64,000 nucleotides of DNA, from positions 2,976,001-3,040,000 of the forward strand of contig NZ_CP175698.1 of the NCBI RefSeq assembly GCF_046097095.1. The letters are read 5' to 3'. This document shows, piece by piece, positions 1 through 8,343 of this stretch. The position numbers were made by a program, and so were the translations under genes. The notes below the pieces were generated by a model, which was given only the letters and a program-made list of their open reading frames with translations, was not told the origin of the DNA and searched no databases. How positions within the stretch are numbered: position 1 is the first letter of the stretch; each line of letters starts with the position of its first letter. This DNA is from Natrinema sp046097095 (GTDB lineage: Archaea > Halobacteriota > Halobacteria > Halobacteriales > Natrialbaceae).

Positions 1-33
1 TCGCTCGTGGAGTTCGTAGTTCGCGCGGGACAT
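1..33 (-). CDS. Possible 5' end of a gene running off the left edge
   Basis: On the minus strand an ATG at 33 opens a frame of 11 codons (MSRANYELHER) with no stop before the window edge. The composition looks like a haloarchaeal N-terminus, but 11 residues are too few to name a family. Neither its promoter nor its product can be judged. It could be chance. Confidence 0.3.
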   Translation of the reverse strand, partial: MSRANYELHER

Positions 34-257
34 GCGTATCAGGCTGTCATCGCCACACCGTCGACGGACACGTCGTCGGGCACGCGGTCGGCCCCCGCGA
101 ACCAGCGACGACGCTACGCGGTCCGATACGGCGTCACAGTGTGGCGGCTGCGTCCGGCTACGGCCGGCCCGCGGGTGAATCCCCTGCCGGCAACCGACTG
201 GTGTGCGGCCGTCGCTGCTCACTGCTCCCCCGTCGCCGGTTGCCGGTCGAACCCGCG

Positions 258-860
258 TTAGTCGTCGCGCTCGAGTTGGTCGCCGCCGAATTCGTCGTCG
301 CTCTGGATGCGCGAGGCCTGCGGACCGTCCTGATCCTGATACTTCGACCCGCGCTCGCTGCCGTAGGGCCGTTCGGCCGGCGTCTTGAGCTCCGTGAAGG
401 TGAGCTGGGAGATGCGCATCCCGGGGGTGAGCGCGACGGGCGCTGTGCCGAGATTGGAGAGCTCGAGGGTTATTTGGCCGCGATATCCGGGATCACACAG
501 GCCCGCCGTGGCGTGTACCACCACGGCGAGCCGTCCCAGTGACGACCGGCCTTCGACGTGGGCGATCAGGTCCGCCGGAATCTCGACGCGCTCGTGGGTC
601 GTTCCGAGCACGAAGTCGCCGGGGTGGAGGATGAAGTCGTCGCCGTCGTCGACGACCGTCTCGGTGACGTACTCGTCGACCTCCCGTTCGGAGTTCGGGT
701 GGATACAGGGGATGTTCGTCCGCTGGAACTCGAGAAACTCTCGTCCCAGCCGGAGGTCGACGCTGGCGGGCTGGATCTGCAACTCCGGATCGTCGAGCGG
801 CTCGACGACAAGGTCGCCGGCCTCGAGGCGCTCTAAGATATCTGCATCGGAGAGGATCAT
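258..860 (-). CDS. dcd: dCTP deaminase
   Basis: A 200-residue dCTP deaminase, which converts dCTP to dUTP for dTMP synthesis and keeps pyrimidine pools balanced in the cytoplasm. The N-terminus MILSDADIL, the IQPASVDLRLG block and the central HATAGLCDPGYRGQITLELS block are the family signature; the Glu in the last block is the expected catalytic residue. The length suits the family, with an acidic haloarchaeal tail. I chose the ATG at 860 because it gives the canonical N-terminus and because a TATA-like TTTATGG lies about 28 nt upstream, as for a leaderless transcript. The frame stays open 99 nt further upstream, but that part looks non-coding. It is divergent from the gene at 1012. Confidence 0.95.
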   Translation of the reverse strand: MILSDADILERLEAGDLVVEPLDDPELQIQPASVDLRLGREFLEFQRTNIPCIHPNSEREVDEYVTETVVDDGDDFILHPGDFVLGTTHERVEIPADLIAHVEGRSSLGRLAVVVHATAGLCDPGYRGQITLELSNLGTAPVALTPGMRISQLTFTELKTPAERPYGSERGSKYQDQDGPQASRIQSDDEFGGDQLERDD

Positions 861-1011
861 ACCGAGTAGGAGCGAACACGGAGCCATAAATGCCGTCGAT
901 TCGCCGGCGACCGATGCCCCCGATTTCGTCACCGCACGGACCTGTAACGCCTCCAACACACACTCTCGAACGGCCTCAGCGATTATAATGCTGTATCACG
1001 AAGCGCGTCGC

Positions 1012-1827
1012 ATGGATGGGACGCAGGACCGGTTTACCGGGGAGACGAGGGTTCTGCATCAGCGGGCGGTTAGAGTGCCGCTTCTCGACGAGAAGGCCGA
1101 GCGCGTCTTCCACGAGAACATGATGACCGTCGCGGATGCTCGAGAGCAGAAAGCAGACCTGCTCGCCGATCCGGATATTCCGTTGTTGACCGCGTACGAG
1201 ACGGAGCGCGATCGGATCGCCGAGAGTTTCGAACGGCGACTCCGGCGGATCGTCGGTGACGACTATCAAGAGGTCGCGATGGCGTACAACCGCGGCGAGC
1301 GGGACGACCGGATCGGTGCGCTCGCCGCGTACTATGTCGAGGGCGCGTGGCGGACCCAACAGCGAACCACGATAACGGACATGCTGTTGGCCCCGCTCAT
1401 TCTCCGCTATCCAGACTGTTTCACGACGAACATTCGGTTTGCGAGCGGCTACGCGACCCCGGAGTCGATCCGGTACGAGTCGCCGGAACACGCGTCGGCG
1501 GATCTCTCCGACGAACACGCGGAGACGTACTACGAGGAGAGTCTCTACTCACAGCAACAGGCCGCGACGTATCTCCGCGAGACGGCCGACATCATCCGGG
1601 AGGAGTTCCCCGATCCCGACGAGACCACACCCGAGGAGCGCGAATACGGCGGCGTCGTCTCGGCCGACGGCCGGCGGGGCTCGACCTTCTCGGCGCTGCT
1701 CGAGCGCGTCGAGCCGGACCCCGATCGATTTTCTGAGTCGATCGACGAGCCGACCCTCGTCGAGGCGGGGCCGGAGGCGAGACGGACAGAGCGAGAACTC
1801 GGCCTCGAGGATGAACTCGTCTACTGA
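1012..1827 (+). CDS. Conserved haloarchaeal protein of unknown function
   Basis: A 271-residue soluble, acidic protein that I do not recognise. It has an N-terminal stretch rich in charged helices (heptad-like DEKAERVFHENMM), a middle part with aromatic and Arg-rich helices, and an acidic C-terminus. No signal peptide, membrane segment or known catalytic motif is visible. The start at 1012 is preferred over ATG 988 because the TATA-like GATTATAA at 981-988 sits about 26 nt upstream, matching a leaderless start. It is divergent from dcd. Codon use is like the neighbours and supports a real gene; the long shadow frame on the other strand (976-1518) is rejected. Confidence 0.7.
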   Translation: MDGTQDRFTGETRVLHQRAVRVPLLDEKAERVFHENMMTVADAREQKADLLADPDIPLLTAYETERDRIAESFERRLRRIVGDDYQEVAMAYNRGERDDRIGALAAYYVEGAWRTQQRTTITDMLLAPLILRYPDCFTTNIRFASGYATPESIRYESPEHASADLSDEHAETYYEESLYSQQQAATYLRETADIIREEFPDPDETTPEEREYGGVVSADGRRGSTFSALLERVEPDPDRFSESIDEPTLVEAGPEARRTERELGLEDELVY

Positions 1828-1911
1828 GCGATCGCCGTCGCTTCGCGCTCGCTAGTCGGTCGCGGAGACGGTATAGTCACGGCTAAAGGGCTTCCCCTCT
1901 TCGAGTCGGCC

Positions 1912-2250
1912 ATGAAACAGGCCATCGTCGCCCGCACGGACATCGGCATGGGGCAGGGAAAACTCGCCGCGCAGGTCGCCCACGCGTCGCTGTCGGCCTA
2001 CGAGAAGGCCGACGGGCAACTGCAATCGCAGTGGAAGCAAGGCGGCCAGAAGAAGGTCGTCCTGAAAGGCGAAAGCGAGCGTCAATTGCATGAACTCGCC
2101 GAAATCGCCGACCGCGACGGGATTCCCAACGCCGTCATCCGCGATGCTGGCCACACGCAACTCGAGCCCGGCACTGTCACCGCGCTGGCCGTCGGGCCGG
2201 CCGCGGACGACCGCGTGGATAGCGTGACCGGCGACCTCTCGCTCTTCTAA
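1912..2250 (+). CDS. pth2: Peptidyl-tRNA hydrolase, archaeal type (Pth2)
   Basis: A 112-residue Pth2 enzyme, which cleaves the ester bond of peptidyl-tRNA released from stalled ribosomes. The family signature is clear: KQAIVARTDIGMGQGKLAAQ at the N-terminus, then VAHASL, the LKGES segment, IRDAGHTQLEPGT and a C-terminal TALAVGPA strand. Length is standard and the whole protein is one domain. It is monocistronic here, convergent with the DMT transporter that ends at 2294. Confidence 0.96.
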   Translation: MKQAIVARTDIGMGQGKLAAQVAHASLSAYEKADGQLQSQWKQGGQKKVVLKGESERQLHELAEIADRDGIPNAVIRDAGHTQLEPGTVTALAVGPAADDRVDSVTGDLSLF

Positions 2251-2293
2251 TCGGACGGCCGCGGCGGTACGCGGGCGCGTGTCGTGATCAGCG

Positions 2294-3274
2294 CTAATCG
2301 GAGCGGTGGCCCCGCGGCTCCTCTCTGACCGTCGAGTCGTCGTCGGCCAGCGACGTGTTGGTGCGAACACTCGAGAGCAGCGAGCCAACGTCGATCGACT
2401 CGCTGCCAAGCACGGCGAAGCCGGCGAAAATCGTCAGGAAGCCGACGACCGTGAGCGCGTCGATGGTCTCGCCGAGCAGCGCCCAGCCGCCGAGCGTCGA
2501 GACGACGGGCACGATGTAGAAGATCAGATTCGCGCGGATCGCGCCGGCCGTGTCGATGAGGCCGAAGTAGGCGATGTACGCGAGGACGCCCGCGAAGATG
2601 CTGACGTAGCCAAGCGCCAGCGCCGCCTCGGTTGTCCACGTGATCGCGGCTGCCGACTCGCCGGCGGCCCAGGCAAACAGGTGACACAGCGCCGCGGCGA
2701 ACGGGAGTCCCCAGGCGACGCGGACCGTACTCGAGAGGTCGCTGTCGGCCCGGCGGATGAGAACGGCCCCGAGCGCGGCGGCGGCCGCGCCGGCGAGGAG
2801 AATCCCCTTGCCGACGGCCCCGCCGAGGAGGTTCGTGGGGTTAGGACTGACGACGAGACCGACGCCGAGCAGGCCAAGCCCCATCCCGGCCGCGCCGCGG
2901 GCGGAGAGGCGCTCGTCGGAGAGCAAGAACGCGGCGAACACCGGCGTCATAATCGGATTGAGACTGTAGACGATCGAACCGACGGCGCTCGAGACGTACT
3001 CCTGGCCGACGAACAACAGAGCGTTAGTCAGCCCGATCGCGAGCACGCCGGTTGCGAGGATACCACCGACGTCGCCGCGCGTTCGCGGGAGCAACTCCGC
3101 CCGCGAGGACGTCCAGCCGACGTACGCCAGCATCACGACGGCGGCGACGTCGAATCGGAACGCGACGAACAACAGCGGCGGGAAATAGGCGAGTCCGGCC
3201 TTCGCGGCGACGAACGTGCCGCCAAAGAACAGACTCGAGAGGGCGAAAAACGTGAGCGTGCGGCGAGAGACCAT
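2294..3274 (-). CDS. DMT-superfamily transporter (EamA family)
   Basis: A 326-residue membrane protein with about ten hydrophobic segments arranged as two EamA repeats, roughly residues 5-140 and 155-295. The first begins TLTFFALSSLFFGGTFVAAKAG-like and the repeat contains the conserved NPIMTPVFA motif. Such proteins export or exchange metabolites such as amino acids; the substrate is not readable from sequence. An acidic soluble tail follows the last helix. The start is supported by a perfect Shine-Dalgarno GGAGGTGA (minus strand, 3283-3290) eight bases before the ATG. It is divergent from the FilR1-like regulator at 3514, a plausible local controller. Confidence 0.88.
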   Translation of the reverse strand: MVSRRTLTFFALSSLFFGGTFVAAKAGLAYFPPLLFVAFRFDVAAVVMLAYVGWTSSRAELLPRTRGDVGGILATGVLAIGLTNALLFVGQEYVSSAVGSIVYSLNPIMTPVFAAFLLSDERLSARGAAGMGLGLLGVGLVVSPNPTNLLGGAVGKGILLAGAAAAALGAVLIRRADSDLSSTVRVAWGLPFAAALCHLFAWAAGESAAAITWTTEAALALGYVSIFAGVLAYIAYFGLIDTAGAIRANLIFYIVPVVSTLGGWALLGETIDALTVVGFLTIFAGFAVLGSESIDVGSLLSSVRTNTSLADDDSTVREEPRGHRSD

Positions 3275-3346
3275 TTACGCCGTCACCTCCGTGGGTCTCG
3301 TCTGCGTCGCCCCGAAAACGAGCGACGCGCGGATAGCGAACATCAT
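3275..3346 (-). CDS. Candidate upstream leader peptide of the DMT transporter
   Basis: A 23-codon frame (MMFAIRASLVFGATQTRPTE plus three residues) ends in TAA immediately before the transporter ATG, and contains that gene's Shine-Dalgarno. A TATA-like CTATAACC (minus strand, 3371-3378) lies about 29 nt before the first ATG, so transcription would begin at or next to it. The leader would then be read from a leaderless 5' end and the transporter by coupling or re-initiation. This is inferred from spacing only. Confidence 0.35.
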   Translation of the reverse strand: MMFAIRASLVFGATQTRPTEVTA

Positions 3347-3370
3347 GGTACTACACCGTATTAGCGCCGG

Positions 3371-3378
3371 GGTTATAG
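3371..3378 (-). promoter_or_regulatory. TATA-like box of the transporter transcript
   Basis: CTATAACC on the minus strand sits at the correct distance (about 27-30 nt) from the ATG at 3346. It gives the transporter mRNA a leader of about 75 nt rather than a leaderless end. Confidence 0.4.
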
Positions 3379-3456
3379 TTTCGTTCGTAAAATATTTCAC
3401 GGTAAGAAAGGCGCGTACATCGGGAAACGATCGGCCGACGCGATACGGCAGCACAT

Positions 3457-3473
3457 CGTGAAATCCTTTCACG
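3457..3473. promoter_or_regulatory. Perfect palindrome, candidate operator between regulator and transporter
   Basis: CGTGAAA-TCC-TTTCACG has two perfect 7-bp arms. The half-site TTTCACGG recurs at about 3395-3402, inside the transporter promoter region. The palindrome lies 40-57 nt before the regulator's ATG at 3514, just upstream of where its TATA/BRE should be. This fits autoregulation and control of the divergent transporter by the FilR1-like protein, but no binding data exist here. Confidence 0.4.
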
Positions 3474-3513
3474 GCACGAAAACGGTTTACCGCAGTAGGG
3501 ACGAGTGGGCGGT

Positions 3514-4308
3514 ATGGAATCCGCGCTCGAGGAGATCGAGTTTCTGGCGCTCTCGGCGAACCGCGTCGAGGTGCTCGAGTCGCTCTCGGCGGGGCGACGG
3601 ACGCGAACCGAACTGGCGGCCGAGACCGGTGCCTCGCAGGCGACGCTCGGGCGTATCCTCGGGGACTTCGAGGACCGGTCGTGGATCAGGCGCGACGGCG
3701 ACGCGTATGTCGCGACGGCGACGGGACGACTCGTCGCGGAGGGCTTTACCGACCTCCAGGAGATCCTCGAAACCGAAGGGAAGCTGCGCGATATCGTGGA
3801 CTACCTGCCGACTCACGCGATGGATATCGACCTCCGGCGGCTCGCGGACGCGACGATCACCGTCCCGAGTGCGACCCGGCCGAACGCACCGCTGGGGCGG
3901 CTACTCGAGTTTCTCCACGACGGCGACGACGTCCGGACGTTCTCGCACACGTTCAACGAGCAGACGCTGGGCGTCGTCCACGAGCGGGTGACCGACGGCG
4001 AGCAGCGGTTTCGGGGCGTCTTCGGCCGCAGCGCGATCGACGCGCTGGCCGACGATTCCGCGCTCCGAAGTCGGCTCGAGGCGCTGCTCGCGGCCGACGA
4101 CGCCGCGATCAGGGTCCGCGAGGAGGGCGTCCCGATCGCGGTCATGCTCGTCGACGACCGCATCTACCTGCTCTTGCGCGACGAGAACGGGATCCTGCGA
4201 GCCTCCGTCGACACCGATGACAGCGCCGTGCGGGCGTGGGCCGTGGACGCGCTCGATCACTACTGGCGGACGGCGACACCGCTCGAGCCCGAGACGCTCG
4301 CCGACTGA
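3514..4308 (+). CDS. Winged-helix regulator with FilR1-like C-terminal domain
   Basis: A 264-residue DNA-binding protein. Residues 1-75 form an ArsR-like winged helix (ALSANRVEVLESLS, then the recognition part TGASQATLGRILGDFEDRSW). The remainder resembles the FilR1 middle domain of haloarchaeal regulators, ending with a strand-rich block (PIAVMLVDDRIYLLLRDENG). The ATG at 3514 is preferred to the GTG at 3505 because a TTTAC box near 3486-3490 sits about 26 nt upstream. It is divergent from the DMT transporter, with a palindrome between them. The ligand is unknown. Confidence 0.82.
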   Translation: MESALEEIEFLALSANRVEVLESLSAGRRTRTELAAETGASQATLGRILGDFEDRSWIRRDGDAYVATATGRLVAEGFTDLQEILETEGKLRDIVDYLPTHAMDIDLRRLADATITVPSATRPNAPLGRLLEFLHDGDDVRTFSHTFNEQTLGVVHERVTDGEQRFRGVFGRSAIDALADDSALRSRLEALLAADDAAIRVREEGVPIAVMLVDDRIYLLLRDENGILRASVDTDDSAVRAWAVDALDHYWRTATPLEPETLAD

Positions 4309-4328
4309 CGACCGACTCGAGCGTGGCT

Positions 4329-5996
4329 CTACGGCGACGCCGGTAGCTCGAGCGGGGACGTTGTCGACGCTGGCTCGAGCGTCGGCGCGGGTCGTGCGAC
4401 GGTCGCCGGCTGCGGTCCGGCCGCGAGCGACGACGCGGGTTCCGTCGTCCGCTCGCCGTCGGTCCGCTCGATGACGTACTGCTGGTCGACCGTCGACGCC
4501 TGCAGGGTGGCGACGGGCGCGTGGTCCTCGGTCAGCACCGACACGTCGTCGGTCGGGGGTGGATCTATGTAGCCGTCGATCTCGGCGCGCAGATCGATTC
4601 CGAGATTTCGGTTTCGGTTTCGCTCCTGCAGTTCGGCTGCGGTGAAGTCGGTGTTTGCCTTCGTCGCGATGACTTCGATATTCTGGACCATGTCCTGACT
4701 CGAGGTGCGAAAACTGTAGGTCGACGCGAAGGCCTCGTCGATCGTCTTGTACTGCGCCCGGTAGAACGCGGAGCCGCTGCCGCTTGGCGCGGCGATGACG
4801 TTCGCGAGGAAGACGCCGTCTTCGTCGAGGTGGTCCTCGGCGAGTTCCATGAAGCCGAGCTGGGTCAGGTGGGCCGGGACCTGGTCTTTCTGGTAGGCGT
4901 CGAGGACGATTAGATCGTACTGTTGCTCGGTGTTCTGGAGGAATACCCGGCCGTCCGCCGTGTGTGCGGTCAGGTTCTTGCTCTCCTCGAGGCGGAAGTA
5001 CTCCTTGGCGGCCTGCGTTACCTTGGGATCGAGTTCCACGACGTCGACGTTGGCGTCGTACTTCCGCTCGAAGTCCTTCGGACCAGTGTACCCACCCCCG
5101 CCGATGAACAGCACGTTCTCGACTTCCTGTGGATCGTCGACCATCAGCATGGGGATGTGGAAGTATCGCGTGTACTCGAAGACGTGTCGGTCGGGATCGT
5201 CGAGATCCATCGCGCTGTGGCGGGCACCGTCGAGATACAGCGTCCGAACGCCGTCGCTGTCGACGACCTCGAGCTCCTGATAGGCCGTTTGCGTCTGGTA
5301 GACGACATCGCCGCGGTGGTCGAACGTCACCGGGCCGATGCCGGCCGCGACGACGAGCACGAGCGCGATAGCGACGCTGGCCGACGCCGGCTTCGGGGAG
5401 AGCGCGGGAAGCGTGAGTCCGAACGCGGTGCCGACGAGGACGAGTCCGAACAAAAAGCCGATCATGTCGATGCCAAGCGACGGAATGAGGACGTACGTCG
5501 TCGCGCCGGCACCGACGATGCTACCGATAGTGCCAAGCGCGTAGACGTGGCCCGACGCTTCGCCGGTCCCCTCTTTCTGGGAGAGTTCGGCCGCGTAGGG
5601 GCTGATGAAGCCGAGCAGATAGGTCGGCGGGCCAAAGAGGATGAGCACCGCCGGCAGCGAGGCGTATCGGACCGGCAGCGGTAACGTCGACGCTGAGAGC
5701 AGTAGTTGGTCGCTCCCGTAGACGACGATCGCGACGTAGCCGGCAGTCCCCAGTAAGAGCCAGCTCATCCGCCGATTCGACGCCGTCCCCGCCTGCTTGC
5801 CGCCCTGCCAGTAGCCCAGGCTCAGCGCGGTGAGAAAGACGGTGATGATACTCCCCCAGGTGTAGATGCTGTCCCCGAACTGCGGGGCGATGATTCGTCC
5901 GGCGAGAATCTCGAGCCCCATACTGGTAACGCCGGAAACGAACACTGCGATGTCGGGTTTCGTCGGCCGGTACGCGGAGGGGACCCCCAGACTCAT
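4329..5996 (-). CDS. Membrane-fused spermidine synthase-like protein
   Basis: A 555-residue fusion. Residues about 15-235 are seven or so transmembrane helices. Residues about 290-480 are a Rossmann-fold aminopropyl/methyltransferase-like domain with the nucleotide loop NVLFIGGGGYTGPKDF, the acidic strand end VDVVELDP and the motif DLIVLDAYQ. The last 60 residues are a Pro/Ala/Thr-rich tail of low complexity. Such proteins are annotated as fused MFS/spermidine synthase. A true polyamine synthase role is unproven, because the family also includes methyltransferase-like members of unknown substrate. The gene lies downstream of ychF in the same direction, with an 82-nt gap. Confidence 0.82.
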   Translation of the reverse strand: MSLGVPSAYRPTKPDIAVFVSGVTSMGLEILAGRIIAPQFGDSIYTWGSIITVFLTALSLGYWQGGKQAGTASNRRMSWLLLGTAGYVAIVVYGSDQLLLSASTLPLPVRYASLPAVLILFGPPTYLLGFISPYAAELSQKEGTGEASGHVYALGTIGSIVGAGATTYVLIPSLGIDMIGFLFGLVLVGTAFGLTLPALSPKPASASVAIALVLVVAAGIGPVTFDHRGDVVYQTQTAYQELEVVDSDGVRTLYLDGARHSAMDLDDPDRHVFEYTRYFHIPMLMVDDPQEVENVLFIGGGGYTGPKDFERKYDANVDVVELDPKVTQAAKEYFRLEESKNLTAHTADGRVFLQNTEQQYDLIVLDAYQKDQVPAHLTQLGFMELAEDHLDEDGVFLANVIAAPSGSGSAFYRAQYKTIDEAFASTYSFRTSSQDMVQNIEVIATKANTDFTAAELQERNRNRNLGIDLRAEIDGYIDPPPTDDVSVLTEDHAPVATLQASTVDQQYVIERTDGERTTEPASSLAAGPQPATVARPAPTLEPASTTSPLELPASP

Positions 5997-6078
5997 TATC
6001 GAGACAAAGAGCGCCCGTGACGAGAACCTGTCGCCTCGTCACAACGGTCATCGGGGGCGGACTTCGCGACCCAGTCGG

Positions 6079-7278
6079 TCAGTTCGTCGTGATGACCTCG
6101 ATCACGTCCCGCGATTCGACCTCGTAGTCCTTCCCCAGTTGGCGATTCGTCCGACAGTCGATGGCGTGTAAGAAGCCGTCGCCGATATCGGAGTGGAGGC
6201 TGTAGGCGAAGTCCTCGGCGGTCGAGTTCGGCGGGATCAAATAACAGTCGGGCAGCACCTCGCCGCGTTCGTTCCCTAGCCCGTTCGCGCCGCCGGGGAA
6301 CACCGGCGTCACGCCAAGCACGTCGAACAGCGCCGTCTCGAGGGCCGCCTGCACGCCCGTCGCGCCGTACTCCGTAAGGAAGTCGCGGATCTGCTCTAAG
6401 CCCTGTTCCTGGTCGCCCGAGATGTCCCCCGTGATTTCGAACGTCGCGTCGCCGGGTCGGTAGTCGACGACGTCGGCTCCCGCAGCCGACTTCAGGGCCT
6501 TCTCGGCGTGGGCGCTGCAGGGAACGATCGTCAGGTGGGCGTAGTCGGGATCGTTCGTGATCTCCTCGTAGTTGTCCTGCGCCGCAGGGGTGTCCATCTT
6601 GTTCGCCGCGATCACCATCGGCTTGGTCTCCTTGCGGATCTCGCGGGCAAGTTCGAGTTCGTCGGCTTCGTCCCACTCGTCGGGGTCGAAGCCGATATCG
6701 ACGCGCCGGATCAGGCGCTTGATCTCGTCTTCGCTCGCCTTGAACGCGCTCATCTGCTCGGCGAGTTCCGCCTCGATGGCGTCGTCCTCGGTCGTGTAGC
6801 CCGTCTCGTAGCGCTCGATCCCCTTCTGCAAGATGCCGAGATACCATTGGTCGAGTTCCTCCTCGAGGAAGTCGATGTCCTCGCGCGGGTCGTGGCCCTC
6901 GGTGGGTTCGCCCTCGGCGTCGGTTTCGCCAGAGAAGTCGACGACGTGGACGAGCACGTCGGTCTCGTTCAGGTCCGAGAGGAACTGATTGCCCAGTCCG
7001 TTGCCCTCGTGTGCGCCGGGAATCAGCCCGGCGACGTCGACGAGTTTCGTCGGGACGAACCGCGTGCCGCCGTCACAGAAGCCGACGTTCGGGGTGCACT
7101 CCTCGTCGAACTCCGGTGCCGCGCAGTCGACGCGAGCGTACGCCTCGCCGACGCTGGGGTCGATGGTTGTAAACGGATAGGCCCCCTCGGGCACGTCGTT
7201 CATCGTGGCTGCATTGAAAAAGGAAGACTTGCCGACGGACGGTTTCCCGACCAGTCCGATCCGGTAACTCGTACTCAT
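6079..7278 (-). CDS. ychF: YchF/Obg-type GTPase-ATPase with TGS domain
   Basis: A 399-residue P-loop protein of the YchF (OLA1) subfamily, which binds ribosomes and hydrolyses ATP in preference to GTP in characterised members. Walker A is GLVGKPSVGKSS near the N-terminus, the switch region has VDVAGLIPGAHEGNGLGN, the base-recognition segment is ANKMDTP, and the C-terminus carries a TGS domain (SLHSDIGDGFLHAIDCRTNR). The archaeal central coiled insert (about residues 130-200) is present. I chose ATG 7278 because it begins the conserved MSTSYRIGLVGKPS; the frame is open further upstream without conserved content. Confidence 0.95.
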   Translation of the reverse strand: MSTSYRIGLVGKPSVGKSSFFNAATMNDVPEGAYPFTTIDPSVGEAYARVDCAAPEFDEECTPNVGFCDGGTRFVPTKLVDVAGLIPGAHEGNGLGNQFLSDLNETDVLVHVVDFSGETDAEGEPTEGHDPREDIDFLEEELDQWYLGILQKGIERYETGYTTEDDAIEAELAEQMSAFKASEDEIKRLIRRVDIGFDPDEWDEADELELAREIRKETKPMVIAANKMDTPAAQDNYEEITNDPDYAHLTIVPCSAHAEKALKSAAGADVVDYRPGDATFEITGDISGDQEQGLEQIRDFLTEYGATGVQAALETALFDVLGVTPVFPGGANGLGNERGEVLPDCYLIPPNSTAEDFAYSLHSDIGDGFLHAIDCRTNRQLGKDYEVESRDVIEVITTN

Positions 7279-7368
7279 TACCCGTTCTGGTCGTGGAACG
7301 CCTAAACGGGTTTCTGTCCGCAGGCAGCATGGCATGACCGGACGTAGCAAGCCAGGCCCCGACTCGAG

Positions 7369-8343
7369 TCACACGTGCGTCGGCGGCTCGACGGCCGTCT
7401 CGATGTCGAGGTCGGCGGCGACGTCGGAGAGCAGATCACCTTTGACCTCCGAACTCCGCCAGCCGATTTCGGCGACGAGCGGCGGTTCGAACTCGGAGCG
7501 GATCGTCTCGAGGCGCTCGGTTTCGGTCGCGACGCGCTCGCGGAGGTAGCGCGCGCCGCGGCCGGTCTCGTCGGCCTCGGGCGAGGGCGTGAGCTTGTTG
7601 GCGACGAGTCCGCGGACCGCGAGGTCCTTGTCACGCAGATCGTCGATCGCGCGTCTGGTCTCGTTGAGCGACAGTTCGTCGGGATTCACCACGAGGAAGA
7701 ACGCGGCGTCGTCGTGCAGCGCCGCGCCGGCGAACTCGAAGAACTCCTTGCGTTCCTGCAGTCGCGCGAGGACGGGATCGCCTTCCATCACGCGCCGCGG
7801 TTCGTTGTTGCCGACCGCGGCCTTCTCGAAGAGGTCGATGCTCGTCCGGCGCTTGTGCATCAGCCGGTCGATCCAGCCCTCGAGGAGGTCGGGCAGGCCG
7901 AGCAGGCGGAGCGTGCCGCCCGTCGGCGAGGTGTCGAAGACGACCCGGTCGTAGGCCTCCGCGTTTTGCATCACGTCGACGAACCGGTCGAACAGCGCCG
8001 ACTCGTAGGCCCCCGGCGTCCCGTGGGCCATCTCGAGTTGGCGGTTGATCTCGTTGACCATCGACGCCGATACCTGCTCCGAGAGGTCCTGGCGGATCTC
8101 GTCCAGGTGACGGGTGACCTCCTCGTCCGGGTCGATCTGCATGGCATCGAGCCCGTCGATGCCCTCGACGGACTGCGGCGAATCGTCGAACGGCTGGTCG
8201 AACACGTCGGTGACGGAGTGGGCCGGGTCGGTCGAGACCACGAGCGTCCGGTGCCCGTCGCGCGCACAGCGCAGCGCGTAGGCACAGGAGACGGTCGTTT
8301 TACCGACGCCGCCCTTGCCGCCGAAGAAGACGAACGGTTCCAT
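7369..8343 (-). CDS. ArsA/Get3 family ATPase
   Basis: A 324-residue single-domain member of the ArsA/TRC40 family. The deviant P-loop GGKGGVGKTT starts at residue 9, followed by DPAHSVTDVF and the A-loop-like DTSPTGGTLRLLGLP. Eukaryotic Get3 delivers tail-anchored proteins to membranes and ArsA pairs drive arsenite export. No arsenic genes are nearby, so a targeting or metal-chaperone role is more likely; this is inference. The ATG at 8343 shares one base with the TGA of the upstream small gene (TGATG), so the two are translationally coupled. Some expected residues vary, such as SPTGG for the usual APTGH. Confidence 0.88.
   Translation of the reverse strand: MEPFVFFGGKGGVGKTTVSCAYALRCARDGHRTLVVSTDPAHSVTDVFDQPFDDSPQSVEGIDGLDAMQIDPDEEVTRHLDEIRQDLSEQVSASMVNEINRQLEMAHGTPGAYESALFDRFVDVMQNAEAYDRVVFDTSPTGGTLRLLGLPDLLEGWIDRLMHKRRTSIDLFEKAAVGNNEPRRVMEGDPVLARLQERKEFFEFAGAALHDDAAFFLVVNPDELSLNETRRAIDDLRDKDLAVRGLVANKLTPSPEADETGRGARYLRERVATETERLETIRSEFEPPLVAEIGWRSSEVKGDLLSDVAADLDIETAVEPPTHV

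Noticed and set aside
34..257. Plus-strand frames covering the first 260 bases
   Set aside because: Short, overlapping frames without recognisable content; no tRNA cloverleaf was found there.
2306..3364. Long plus-strand frame of 352 codons opposite the DMT transporter
   Set aside because: It is rich in Arg, Asp and Glu without hydrophobic core and is the antisense shadow of a clear transporter gene.
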